Shown piece after piece: positions 26,701 through 34,700 of a DNA stretch of 64,000 nucleotides. The stretch covers positions 1 through 64,000 of the forward strand of contig JADJBC010000021.1 of assembly GCA_016703945.1 (NCBI GenBank), in the 5' to 3' direction. The notes below the pieces were generated by a model. That model ran no database searches, was not told the DNA's origin, and worked only from the letters and a program-made list of their open reading frames with translations. The position numbers and the translations under genes were made by a program. The stretch is from Candidatus Aalborgicola danicus. Its GTDB lineage: Bacteria > Pseudomonadota > Gammaproteobacteria > Burkholderiales > Burkholderiaceae_C. Positions within the stretch are counted from its first letter, which is position 1. Each line of letters starts with the position of its first letter.

Positions 26701-27567
26701 ATGCCCACAGCGTTGCACCAACGTCTGGCCTTGTACTTGCAGCTCATACGCTGGGACCGGCCGGCCGGCTGGTTGCTGTTGTTGTGGCCTACCTTGAGCG
26801 CACTGTGGCTGGCGGCCGGTGGTTTTCCGGGTTGGCATTTGCTGACGGTGTTTACGTTGGGCACCATTCTGATGCGCAGTGCGGGCTGTTGTATCAACGA
26901 CGTGGCTGACCGGGAGTTTGACAAACATGTCAAGCGCACCGCGCAGCGGCCGGTCACCAGTGGCGCCGTGCCCGTCCGCGAAGCCTTGGTGCTGGGCGCG
27001 GTGCTGGCATTGCTGGCATTTGCATTGGTGTTGACCACCAATAGGGCGACCGTGTTGTGGTCATTTGCTGCGCTGGCAGTGGCATTGGCCTACCCCTATG
27101 CCAAACGATTTGTCTCCATGCCGCAGGCGGTGCTGGGCGTAGCCTTCAGTTTTGGTATTCCCATGGCGTATTGCGCCGTGCACGACAGCATTGCACCCCA
27201 GGCGTGGATCTTGTTGGTTGGCAATGTGTTCTGGGTACTGGCTTATGACACCGAATACGCCATGGTCGACCGTGATGACGATTTGCGCATCGGCATGAAG
27301 ACTTCGGCCATCACGCTGGGCCGTTGGGATGTGCCGGCCGTTATGGTGTTCTATGTTGTGTACCTGTTCATCTGGTCCTGGGTGGTTGCACCCCAGGTTC
27401 AGCCCTGGGCCTGGTGGCTGGGCGAGGCTTGCGCGTCGGTGCAGGTGGTGTGGCACTACCGCTTGATACGTGACCGCTCGCGCGACGGTTGCTTCAAGGC
27501 CTTTCGTCTCAACCATTGGGTGGGCGCGGCGTTGTTTGCGGGCATAGCCCTCGGCCTGATGCGTTGA
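26701..27567 (+). CDS. ubiA: 4-hydroxybenzoate octaprenyltransferase
   Basis: 288-residue membrane protein with about eight to nine segments. The two aspartate-rich motifs that bind Mg-diphosphate are NDVADREFD near residue 66 and DTEYAMVDRDDD near 184. It joins the polyprenyl tail to 4-hydroxybenzoate in ubiquinone synthesis. The ATG at 26701 follows oxyR by about 20 bases, suggesting a shared transcript. Confidence 0.94.
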   Translation: MPTALHQRLALYLQLIRWDRPAGWLLLLWPTLSALWLAAGGFPGWHLLTVFTLGTILMRSAGCCINDVADREFDKHVKRTAQRPVTSGAVPVREALVLGAVLALLAFALVLTTNRATVLWSFAALAVALAYPYAKRFVSMPQAVLGVAFSFGIPMAYCAVHDSIAPQAWILLVGNVFWVLAYDTEYAMVDRDDDLRIGMKTSAITLGRWDVPAVMVFYVVYLFIWSWVVAPQVQPWAWWLGEACASVQVVWHYRLIRDRSRDGCFKAFRLNHWVGAALFAGIALGLMR

Positions 27568-27669
27568 GGCGCCAGGCGTAAAGCTAAAAAGGAGCCCGAC
27601 CAGCATAGGCAGGCGTCGGACCCAGGCCAAACGCGCTGCAATAGCGAGGGTTTTATGGTGAGCGGAGTC

Positions 27670-27954
27670 CTATTTCTTCAGGCACTCACTCATGAATTTC
27701 TTGCGTTCGTCGCCTTTCATGCCTTTGGCATCCGCATTGCAAGTCTTCATCTTCTCTTGTTGGGTGCTCTTCGCATCAGCCTTGGCACTCAGGCACTCTT
27801 TCATAAAGGCTTTGCGTTCATCACCCTTCTTGTCGCCAGCGTCTTTGTTGCAGGTGCCCATCTTGGACTGCTGAGCTGTCGGTGCATCGGCTGCATGTGC
27901 GACGCCGAACGACAGGGAAAGACCCAAAGCCAGCAGGGGTAGAAATTTTTTCAT
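27670..27954 (-). CDS. psiF: PsiF-repeat periplasmic protein
   Basis: 94 residues: signal peptide (KKFLPLLALGLSLSFGVAHA) followed by two PsiF repeats, MGTCNKDAGDKKGDERKAFM and MKTCNADAKGMKGDERKKFM, each with a Cys pair partner in ECLSA / ECLKK. PsiF of E. coli is induced by phosphate starvation, but its function is unknown. It stands alone between ubiA and argS on the opposite strand. Confidence 0.87.
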   Translation of the reverse strand: MKKFLPLLALGLSLSFGVAHAADAPTAQQSKMGTCNKDAGDKKGDERKAFMKECLSAKADAKSTQQEKMKTCNADAKGMKGDERKKFMSECLKK

Positions 27955-28081
27955 GATCGTCCTAAAAGTTAAGTGACAGGCACAAACGCCGTTGCGGAAA
28001 GAAATCCACGGTTGGATTCAAACATACAACGTCAAAAACGCCAAAGCGGATGACTCCCCGTGGCGCCCGTAAAATCAACGG

Positions 28082-29779
28082 ATGCTGTCTGTAAAAAACG
28101 AACTTCTGGAGGCGCTGGCCGCTTCCCTTGAAAAACTGTCCCCCGGGAGCGGTGCCAAGGCGGCGTTTGAGTCGCCCAAGGTCGCCGCCCATGGCGACCT
28201 GGCCACCACGGCGGCCATGCAATTGGCCAAGCCGCTCAAGCTCAACCCCCGCCAACTGGCGGAAAACTTGAAAGCGGAGTTGCTGAGCCAAGGCGCCTTT
28301 CAACGCTGGGCAGACGCGATCGAAATTGCCGGTCCCGGCTTTATCAATATCCGGCTCAAGCCCGAGAGCAAGCAACAGGTGGTGCGCGAAGTGCTGGGCC
28401 AGGGCGCCCAATTTGGCTACCAGGCCAGCAACGGCCAGCGCGTGCTGGTCGAATTTGTGTCGGCCAACCCGACCGGGCCGCTGCACGTGGGCCACGGCCG
28501 CCAAGCGGCGCTGGGGGATGCCATTTGTAACCTGTTTGCCACCCAGGGCTGGAATGTGCACCGCGAGTTTTATTACAACGACGCCGGTGTGCAGATCCAG
28601 ACCCTGGCCAACAGCACACAACTGCGCGCCAAAGGCTTCAAACCCGGTGACGAGTGCTGGCCGGTGGACCCGGAGAACCCGCTGAGCAAGGCGTTTTACA
28701 ACGGCGACTACATCCAGGACATTGCCGATGACTTTCTGGCCGGGAAAACCGTTGCGGCCGACGATCGCAGCTTCACCGCAAGCGGTGACGTGGACGACTT
28801 GGAATCCATCCGTAGCTTTGCCGTGGCCTATCTGCGCCGCGAGCAGGACAAGGATTTGCAGGCCTTCAACCTGAAGTTTGACGAGTACTACCTGGAATCC
28901 AGCCTGTACACCAGCGGCCGCGTCGACCAGACGGTGAACAAACTGGTAGCCAATGGCAAGACCTATGACAAGGACGGCGCGCTGTGGCTGAAGTCCACCG
29001 ACTATGGCGACGACAAGGACCGCGTCATGCGCAAGCAGGACGGCAGTTACACCTACTTTGTGCCCGATGTGGCCTACCACATCGCCAAGTGGGAGCGTGG
29101 TTTCACCAAGGTGGTCAACATTCAGGGCACGGACCACCACGGCACCATTGCCCGCGTGCGCGCCGGGCTGCAGGCGGCCAACGTAGGCATTCCGCTGGGC
29201 TACCCCGACTACGTGCTGCACACCATGGTGCGTGTGGTCAAGGGCGGCGAAGAAGTCAAGATCAGCAAGCGCGCGGGCAGCTATGTGACGCTGCGTGACC
29301 TGATCGAGTGGACCAGCAAGGATGCCGTCCGCTTTTTCCTGCTGAGCCGCAAGCCCGACACTGAATACACGTTTGACGTCGATCTGGCCGTGGCCAAGAA
29401 CAACGACAACCCGGTCTACTACGTGCAGTACGCCCATGCCCGGATTTGTTCGGTGCTGGCGGCATGGGGTGGCGATGTGGCCAGCCTGCAAGGCGTGGAC
29501 CTGTCAGCGTTGAATAGCCCGCAAGCCCAGGCCCTGATGTTGCTGTTGGCCAGGTACCCCGAAATGCTGACCGCCGCCGCGGTGGATGAAGCGCCGCACG
29601 ACGTGACCTTTTACCTGCGCGAGCTGGCCGCCTGCTACCACAGCTACTACGATGCGGAGCGCATTCTGGTGGACGACGAGGCGGTCAAACTCGCCCGCCT
29701 GGCCCTGGTCGCCGCCACAGCGCAGGTGTTGCACAATGGCCTGGCGGTGCTGGGCGTGAGTGCCCCGCAAAAAATGTAA
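28082..29779 (+). CDS. argS: Arginyl-tRNA synthetase
   Basis: 565 residues, class I synthetase. The N-terminal Add-1 domain (1-110) precedes the HIGH-type motif in NPTGPLHVGHGRQAA (about residue 135). The KMSKS-type motif is KISKR in EEVKISKRAGSY. The C-terminal DALR anticodon-binding helical bundle ends GVSAPQKM. It charges tRNA-Arg. A short C-family hairpin repeat follows it. Confidence 0.97.
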   Translation: MLSVKNELLEALAASLEKLSPGSGAKAAFESPKVAAHGDLATTAAMQLAKPLKLNPRQLAENLKAELLSQGAFQRWADAIEIAGPGFINIRLKPESKQQVVREVLGQGAQFGYQASNGQRVLVEFVSANPTGPLHVGHGRQAALGDAICNLFATQGWNVHREFYYNDAGVQIQTLANSTQLRAKGFKPGDECWPVDPENPLSKAFYNGDYIQDIADDFLAGKTVAADDRSFTASGDVDDLESIRSFAVAYLRREQDKDLQAFNLKFDEYYLESSLYTSGRVDQTVNKLVANGKTYDKDGALWLKSTDYGDDKDRVMRKQDGSYTYFVPDVAYHIAKWERGFTKVVNIQGTDHHGTIARVRAGLQAANVGIPLGYPDYVLHTMVRVVKGGEEVKISKRAGSYVTLRDLIEWTSKDAVRFFLLSRKPDTEYTFDVDLAVAKNNDNPVYYVQYAHARICSVLAAWGGDVASLQGVDLSALNSPQAQALMLLLARYPEMLTAAAVDEAPHDVTFYLRELAACYHSYYDAERILVDDEAVKLARLALVAATAQVLHNGLAVLGVSAPQKM

Positions 29780-29799
29780 AGACCTTGTGGGTGGGACCA

Positions 29800-29825
29800 C
29801 TCGCGAAAGCGATGCGCTCTGACCC
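29800..29825. repeat. Fragment related to the palindrome at 41941-42000
   Basis: The segment GGACCACTCGCGAAAGCGAT, continuing GCGCTCTGACCC, resembles the central and right parts of the palindromic element after rlmL (CACTGGCCGCGCAGCG ... TGCTCTGACCCC). Only one arm is evident. Confidence 0.35.
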
Positions 29826-29838
29826 AAACGGACGATTT

Positions 29839-29880
29839 GGCGGGACAGATTTTTAGCTCTGTCCCCAACTGGTTAGTTGA
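29839..29880 (+). repeat. Dispersed hairpin repeat family C, copy 2
   Basis: Perfect inverted repeat GGGACAGA - TTTTTAGC - TCTGTCCC followed by CAACTGGTTAG. It ends about 18 bases before the SPOR gene start, the same position relative to a downstream start codon as the other two copies. Confidence 0.75.
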
Positions 29881-29897
29881 TTGAAAAAAGGTAGTGC

Positions 29898-30536
29898 ATG
29901 AAGCAGCAGCTAGGCGGAACCATTTTGGGATTCATTATCGGCGTGGTGGTTGGATTGGCCGCCGCGTTGGCGGTGGCCGTGTACGTGACCAAGGTGCCGG
30001 TGCCCTTCATGAACAAAGGGCAGAGCCGATCGGCCGACCAAGACGAGGCCGAAGCCAAGAAAAACAGGGACTGGGACCCCAACGCTCCGCTGTACGGCAA
30101 GAATCCAGCCAAGCCCCAGTTGCCGTCGTCCGCTCCGAGCCCCGCTGTTGCGGCGTCATCCACCAAGTCCACCGATGCAACAAAAACTGCGGTCAAAGGA
30201 AGTATCAAGCCCGATTCCAAGGGAGAGACCAAACCAGCAGTATCCGCAGACCCATTGGGAGATTTGGCGCGTGCCAAGACAGAGCCGTCGGCCCCCGAGC
30301 CATTTGTGTTCTTTGTGCAGCTGGGCGCCTACCGCACGGCGGAAGACGCTGAGAGTCAGCGCGCCAAGTTGTCGCTGAGTGGTATCGATACCAAAATTAC
30401 CGAGCGTGAGCAGTCCGGGCGGGCGGTATTTCGCGTACGGACAGGGCCTTTCGACAGCAAGGAAGAGGCCGAGCGCAACCGGGAGCGGCTGGAAAAAGCT
30501 GGCCTGGAGACATCGCTCGTGCGGGTGCAACGCTAG
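29898..30536 (+). CDS. SPOR-domain membrane protein
   Basis: 212 residues. One N-terminal membrane segment (GTILGFIIGVVVGLAAALAVAVY) anchors a periplasmic linker rich in Pro, Ser and Lys (about 45-130). The SPOR domain at about 132-212 (FFVQLGAYRTAEDAESQRAKL ... shown as FFVQLGAYRTAEDAE and RVRTGPFDSKEEAERNRERL) binds denuded peptidoglycan and targets proteins to the division site, as in FtsN. It lies between argS and dsbA, an order I recall from related genomes. Confidence 0.86.
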   Translation: MKQQLGGTILGFIIGVVVGLAAALAVAVYVTKVPVPFMNKGQSRSADQDEAEAKKNRDWDPNAPLYGKNPAKPQLPSSAPSPAVAASSTKSTDATKTAVKGSIKPDSKGETKPAVSADPLGDLARAKTEPSAPEPFVFFVQLGAYRTAEDAESQRAKLSLSGIDTKITEREQSGRAVFRVRTGPFDSKEEAERNRERLEKAGLETSLVRVQR

Positions 30537-30601
30537 GCACTGGCTCGGGAACTTTGGCAAGCGGTGGCGATCACAGACACACTTTTTTGGAGTTGTATTG
30601 C

Positions 30602-31261
30602 ATGAACATGAAACGTCGGGAATTTTCTCAGGCAGCGGCGGGGTTGCAGTTGCATCGTCCGTGTTGTTTCCATCTATGGCCCAGGCCCAGGCCAAAAAGC
30701 CGCAAGCCGGCAAGGATTACCAATTGGTCGATCCGAAGGCTCCGGTTGAGGCCCCGGCCGGCAAGATCGAAGTCGTTGAATTCTTTTGGTACAGCTGCCC
30801 TCACTGCAATGTGTTTGAACCGACCCTGGCAGCGTGGGTGAAGGGTATCCCCAAAGATATTGCATTCCGGCGCGCACATGTGGCGTTCAACGATACTTTT
30901 GTCCCGCAGCAGCGGCTGTTTCTGGTCTTGGAGGCCATGGGGCTGATGGAACAATTGCATAGCAAGGCCTTTACCGCGATCCACGGCGAGAAACTCAACC
31001 TGGCTAAAGGGGATGCAATTGCCGACTGGGTGGCCAAGCAGGGTGTGGATAAAGCCAAGTTTATGGAGCAATACAACTCGTTTTCGATTGCAACTAAGGG
31101 TACACGCCTGACCCAATTGCAAAATGCCTACAAAGTCGAAGGTGTTCCGGCCCTGGGCGTCGCGGGTCGTTTCTACACCGACGGTGCCATGGCTGGCAGC
31201 ATGGAGCGAAGCACTGCAAGTGGTCGAGTGGCTGGTTGCAGAGGTCAAAGCAGGCCGCTGA
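30602..31261 (+). CDS. dsbA: Thiol:disulfide interchange protein DsbA (two frameshifts)
   Basis: Catalyses disulfide formation in periplasmic proteins. The start MNMKRREFSQAAAG is in one frame; the signal peptide continues in the next as VAVASSVLFPSMAQAQ. One more G in the run 30640-30643 rejoins them. The thioredoxin-fold domain shows the active site CPHC (WYSCPHCNVFEP), a helical insert and the cis-Pro loop EGVPALGV. Near 31206 the frame shifts again; the expected end EALQVVEWLVAEVKAGR is encoded to the stop at 31259-31261. Everything else is well conserved, so assembly error is at least as likely as real inactivation. The C-terminus nearly meets the convergent hydrolase gene. Confidence 0.85.
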
Positions 31262-31281
31262 TTCGCTGCCCACAAGTCGCC

Positions 31282-32175
31282 TCAGCGCATAAACTGGCGC
31301 AGGGCGCTTGCGGTGGCCTCTGGCAGTTCCTCCGGTATGAAATGACCGGCCGGAAGGGCCTGTCCCGTGACGAGTCCTGCGCATTGGGCTTGCCACAATT
31401 CCAGGGGTTTGAAAAGGCGTTGCACAACACCGCGCTGCCCCCATAACACCAGCGTGTCACAGGCAATTTTCTGGGCGCGTTGGCGGCTTTCGCGGTCATG
31501 GGTGAGGTCAATGCCGGCACTGGCGCGGTAATCCTCGCAGGCGGTGTGGATGGCTTCTGTGCGGCAGAAGCAGCGTTCATACTCTGCCAGCGCATCCGGT
31601 TCGATGTGCGCCATGCCACCCGTGCCCCAGCCGCCCAATTTGTGGTGCAGATAGGTTTTTGCGTTGCCACCAATCATGGTCTCCGGCAAGGGCTGGGGTT
31701 GAATCAGATGAAACCAATGGTAATAAGCGCGGGCAAACTCCATGTCGGTGCGGGCGTACATGTCTAACGTCGGGGCAATGTCGATGACACACAACTTCTT
31801 GACCTGCTTGGGATAATCCAGCGCCAGGCGGTGAGCCACACGACCACCCCGGTCGTGCCCGCAGACAAAATAGGATTCGATGCCCAGTGTTGCCATGACA
31901 GCAGCCACATCGGCCGCCATCGCCCGCTTGCTGTAGTTGGCATGGTCGGGCTCACCCGGTGCATGGGAGGAGTCACCATAACCGCGCAGATCCGGCATGA
32001 CCAGAAAATAGTCGTTCTTCAGTTCTTGCGCGACGCGTCGCCACATCACATGGGTTTGCGGAAAGCCATGCAGCAGGACCAGGGCAGGTCCATTTCTATT
32101 GCCCCCCGAGCGAACAAATGACGCCACGCCGTTGACAATAAAAGTACGCGTGTCAAAACCGTCAAACCCATTCAT
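31282..32175 (-). CDS. Alpha/beta hydrolase, haloacetate (fluoroacetate) dehalogenase-like
   Basis: 297 residues from MNGFDGFDTRTFIVNG. The catalytic Asp nucleophile is Asp108 in CGHDRGGRVAHR, with the two arginines that bind the carboxylate (HDRGGR...R). The oxyanion motif HGFPQTHVMW and DLRGYGDSS are intact. His153-Trp154 (AYYHWFHL) match the halide pocket of fluoroacetate dehalogenase, a Tyr is in ACEDYRAS, and the catalytic His is in PAGHFIPEE. This combination favours defluorination or dehalogenation of haloacetates over epoxide hydrolysis, though the substrate is inferred. Cytoplasmic, no signal peptide. Confidence 0.84.
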   Translation of the reverse strand: MNGFDGFDTRTFIVNGVASFVRSGGNRNGPALVLLHGFPQTHVMWRRVAQELKNDYFLVMPDLRGYGDSSHAPGEPDHANYSKRAMAADVAAVMATLGIESYFVCGHDRGGRVAHRLALDYPKQVKKLCVIDIAPTLDMYARTDMEFARAYYHWFHLIQPQPLPETMIGGNAKTYLHHKLGGWGTGGMAHIEPDALAEYERCFCRTEAIHTACEDYRASAGIDLTHDRESRQRAQKIACDTLVLWGQRGVVQRLFKPLELWQAQCAGLVTGQALPAGHFIPEELPEATASALRQFMR

Positions 32176-32330
32176 GGCGCGGGCGTTCGTGTTTGAGCGT
32201 CTAACGTAATTTGCATCATGCCCTTTCTGCCTGCCCCAATGCTGGCCGTGACTGGAAATGGTACACCTGCGCTGAAAAATATCGAAACAAATCGATACCC
32301 GGCCGAGAAGACGGGCGGCCCGTGTTGCGA

Positions 32331-32555
32331 GACCATGGGGGCCTGTTTGGCGCAAGCATTTTGGTGGGCGGTCTGGCCGCCTGTGGTCACCACCGGCACG
32401 AATATGGCGTAAATATGAGCGCAGAAGAATAAGCCCTCAAGCGCGGCAAAATCATCGAACGGGTGGGGACCTCACCGCTGAGCAAAGGCAGTGCCTGGGC
32501 GTGCTGGCCGACAAGTTGCAGGCACAACCGGGCGGCGCTGGTTGGCACAACCATG
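32331..32555 (+). pseudogene. Remnant of a Spy/CpxP-like periplasmic metal-sensor gene
   Basis: One frame reads GASILVGGLAACGHHRHEYG, a lipoprotein-like signal with a His-rich start, and ends at a stop near 32430. A different frame then gives KRGKIIERVG, and another DLTAEQRQCLGVLADKLQAQ followed by RAALVGTT. In order, these look like the helical LTxEQ-type core of small Spy/CpxP-like proteins with several frame changes. I see no intact reading frame. The identification rests on motif resemblance only. Confidence 0.5.
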
Positions 32556-32600
32556 CAAGGCGGCCGCCAAGGCTGGTGGCATCGCGGCTAATAATCGGCG

Positions 32601-32933
32601 CATGATGCGCATCCTGTTGCGCAATCCGTTGGGCAACGTCCGGCGCCACAGCGCGGGTGCCGCTCAGCCGCCCTACTTGCGCGTCGAGCGCGAGGCCAGC
32701 GAAGGTGGGCATGCTGTACGCATCACCGTGCGTGACTACGGCGCAGGGGTTGGCGAGTACGTGCTGCCGCATCTGGCGGAAGCTTTATACCGCCCCGACT
32801 CCGCACGCGGTCGCACGGCCGGCGGGGTCGGTTTGGGTCTGTATCTGTGTAAGCTGGTCGGGCAGGCCCACGGCGGCAGTCTGACATTGCGCAACGCGCA
32901 ACCCGGCTGGAGGCTGCCGTGACGCTCCCATAG
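32601..32933 (+). pseudogene. Remnant of a sensor histidine kinase (ATPase domain only)
   Basis: About 105 codons survive of a HATPase domain: LLRNPLGNVRRHSAG (N box), VRDYGAGVGEYVLPHL (G1 box) and GGVGLGLYLCKLVGQAHGG (G2 box). The sensor, HisKA and response-regulator parts are missing. The last codons shift frame: the annotated frame stops at 32920, while the homologous end GLEAAVTLP runs to 32933. With the Spy-like remnant just upstream, this looks like an envelope-stress two-component locus collapsed by an internal deletion. Confidence 0.66.
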
Positions 32934-32941
32934 CGCCAACT

Positions 32942-32961
32942 GGCTCCGATCAGACGGAGCC
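32942..32961. terminator. Short perfect hairpin after the PPK2 gene
   Basis: GGCTCCG - ATCAGA - CGGAGCC abuts the stop codon of the PPK2 gene. No T run is present, so it is a weak terminator candidate. Confidence 0.35.
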
Positions 32962-34598
32962 TCAGTCCTTCGATTTGCCCTGAATTGATCGTTTGGATTT
33001 GGACTTCGACTTCGACTTCGCCTTCGAATCCCCGTCCTCTTCGGTTTCCGCGGTCGGGAACTCGCTTTTGGCCACTTTACGTGCCTTTTTGGACAATGGT
33101 TGGATTCCCTTAGGGATACGCCCATCCAACTCGGCTTCGACGCGTTCGCACAGCGTCTGCAGAATTTTCACGCGGGCGTAGTTTTTGTCGTTGGCCTCAA
33201 CCAATGTCCACGGGGCATTGCCCGTGCTGGTGCGCTCCACCATGTCGCAAATCGCCTGTTGATAGGCGTCCCACTTCTCGCGATTGCGCCAGTCTTCCTG
33301 GGTGATCTTGAATCGTTTGAATGCGATTTCCTCGCGGGCTTTGAAACGCTTGAGCTGTTCCTGCTGACTGATCTGTAACCAGAACTTGACCACCATCACA
33401 CCGGAGTCAGCCAGTTCGTGTTCAAAGTCGTTGATCTCGGTGTAGGCCCGCAACCAGTCGTTCTCCGCACAAAAACCTTCCACCCGTTCGACCAGTACCC
33501 TTCCGTACCAGGTGCGGTCAAAAATCGCGACTTTGCCCTGGCGCGGTACATGGCGCCAGAATCGCCACAGGTAGGGCTGAGCCCGCTCCTCCTCGGTTGG
33601 CGCGGCGACCGGGATCACCTGGTATTGCCGGGCGTCCAGCGCCGCGCCAATGCGCCGGATGGCGCCGCCCTTGCCGGCGGCATCCGCCCCTTCGAAGGCG
33701 CACAACAAGGAGCGGCCTTTGAAGCGCGGGTCACGCATGAGTTCGGCCAGCCGTGCTTGCCACTTGGACAACTCTTTCTCGTAGGTCTTGTCGTCCAGCT
33801 TTTTGCCCAAGTTCAATTCGGACAATACGGTTCGACCATCGGTGTCCACACGCACCATGGGTGCCACCGGGGATTCCTGCTTGTCGGTGCTGGCCAGTTT
33901 TTCTGCATGGCCTGCGGCATGATCTGGCCCACCGTCAATGAACGGTAGCGGTCATCGGTTCCCTCTACGACTACCCACGGAGCCCAAGGTGTATTGGTCA
34001 GGCGCAAGATGTGTCCCGCCACATCTTGCAGTTTGTCGTAGGTCTTGAGTCGGTCCCAGTTCCATTGCGTCACGCGCCAGGCGGTGCGAGGGTCTTTCTC
34101 CAGTGCTTTGAGCCGTTTGACCTGACCCTCCTTGGTCAGGTGAAACCAGAATTTCAGGACCAGGGCACCTTCATTGACCAGCATGGCCTCAAATCGGTTG
34201 ATCTGGTCGGCTTGGGCATCCAGTTCCTTGAGGGACACCTCGTTCAGAATGCGCTGGCGGATGGGGTCCGAATACCACGAACCGGCAAAGATCCCGATAC
34301 GTCCCTTGGGTGGCAGCGAGCGCCAATACCGCCACATCGGCGGGCGTTCGCGCTCTTCATCACTGGGCATGGAAAAGGCCAGTGTGGAAATGAAGCGCGG
34401 GTCCATCCATTCGTACAGCACATTGATGGTTTCGCCCTTGCCGGCGCCGTCCTGCCCGCTGATCAGCACCACCACCGGAATTTTCTTGTTTTCCTGCAAG
34501 TCAACCTGGGCTTCGAGCAGCGCAGCGCGCAGCGCAGGGACCGCAGCCTTGTAGGTTGCCTTGTCAATCTGGTGGCCAATTTCTGCGGATTCAAACAT
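32962..34598 (-). CDS. pap: Two-domain polyphosphate kinase 2 (polyphosphate:AMP phosphotransferase type), frameshifted near 33900
   Basis: Two tandem PPK2 domains, together about 545 residues. The N-terminal domain (start 34598, MFESAEIGHQIDKATY) has Walker A-like SGQDGAGKGETIN and lid WRYWRSLPPKGRIGIFAGSWYSDPI. The C-terminal domain has FEGADAAGKGGAIRR and WRFWRHVPRQGKVAIFDRTWYGRVL. Fused class II enzymes of this kind phosphorylate AMP to ADP with polyphosphate. Frames change in the T run 33898-33902 (AAAAA in the gene); one more A would give MQKKLAS... into VAPMVRVDTDGRT. In canonical enzymes the C-terminal domain carries the activity; it is intact here and could also be translated alone from 33867. 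A basic Lys/Ser-rich tail ends the protein. Confidence 0.87.
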
Positions 34599-34700
34599 GT
34601 CGGTACTCCGATAGTTAGGCGTCGCCCTGCATACTTTTATTCTAGGGTGCATGTCTTGTTGGGATTTGTCCTGTCTCAAACAAATGCCACACCCGCGCCA

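Noticed and set aside
33813..34598. Two separate single-domain PPK2 genes
   Set aside because: The frames join through one missing A, and fused two-domain enzymes of this order are well known.
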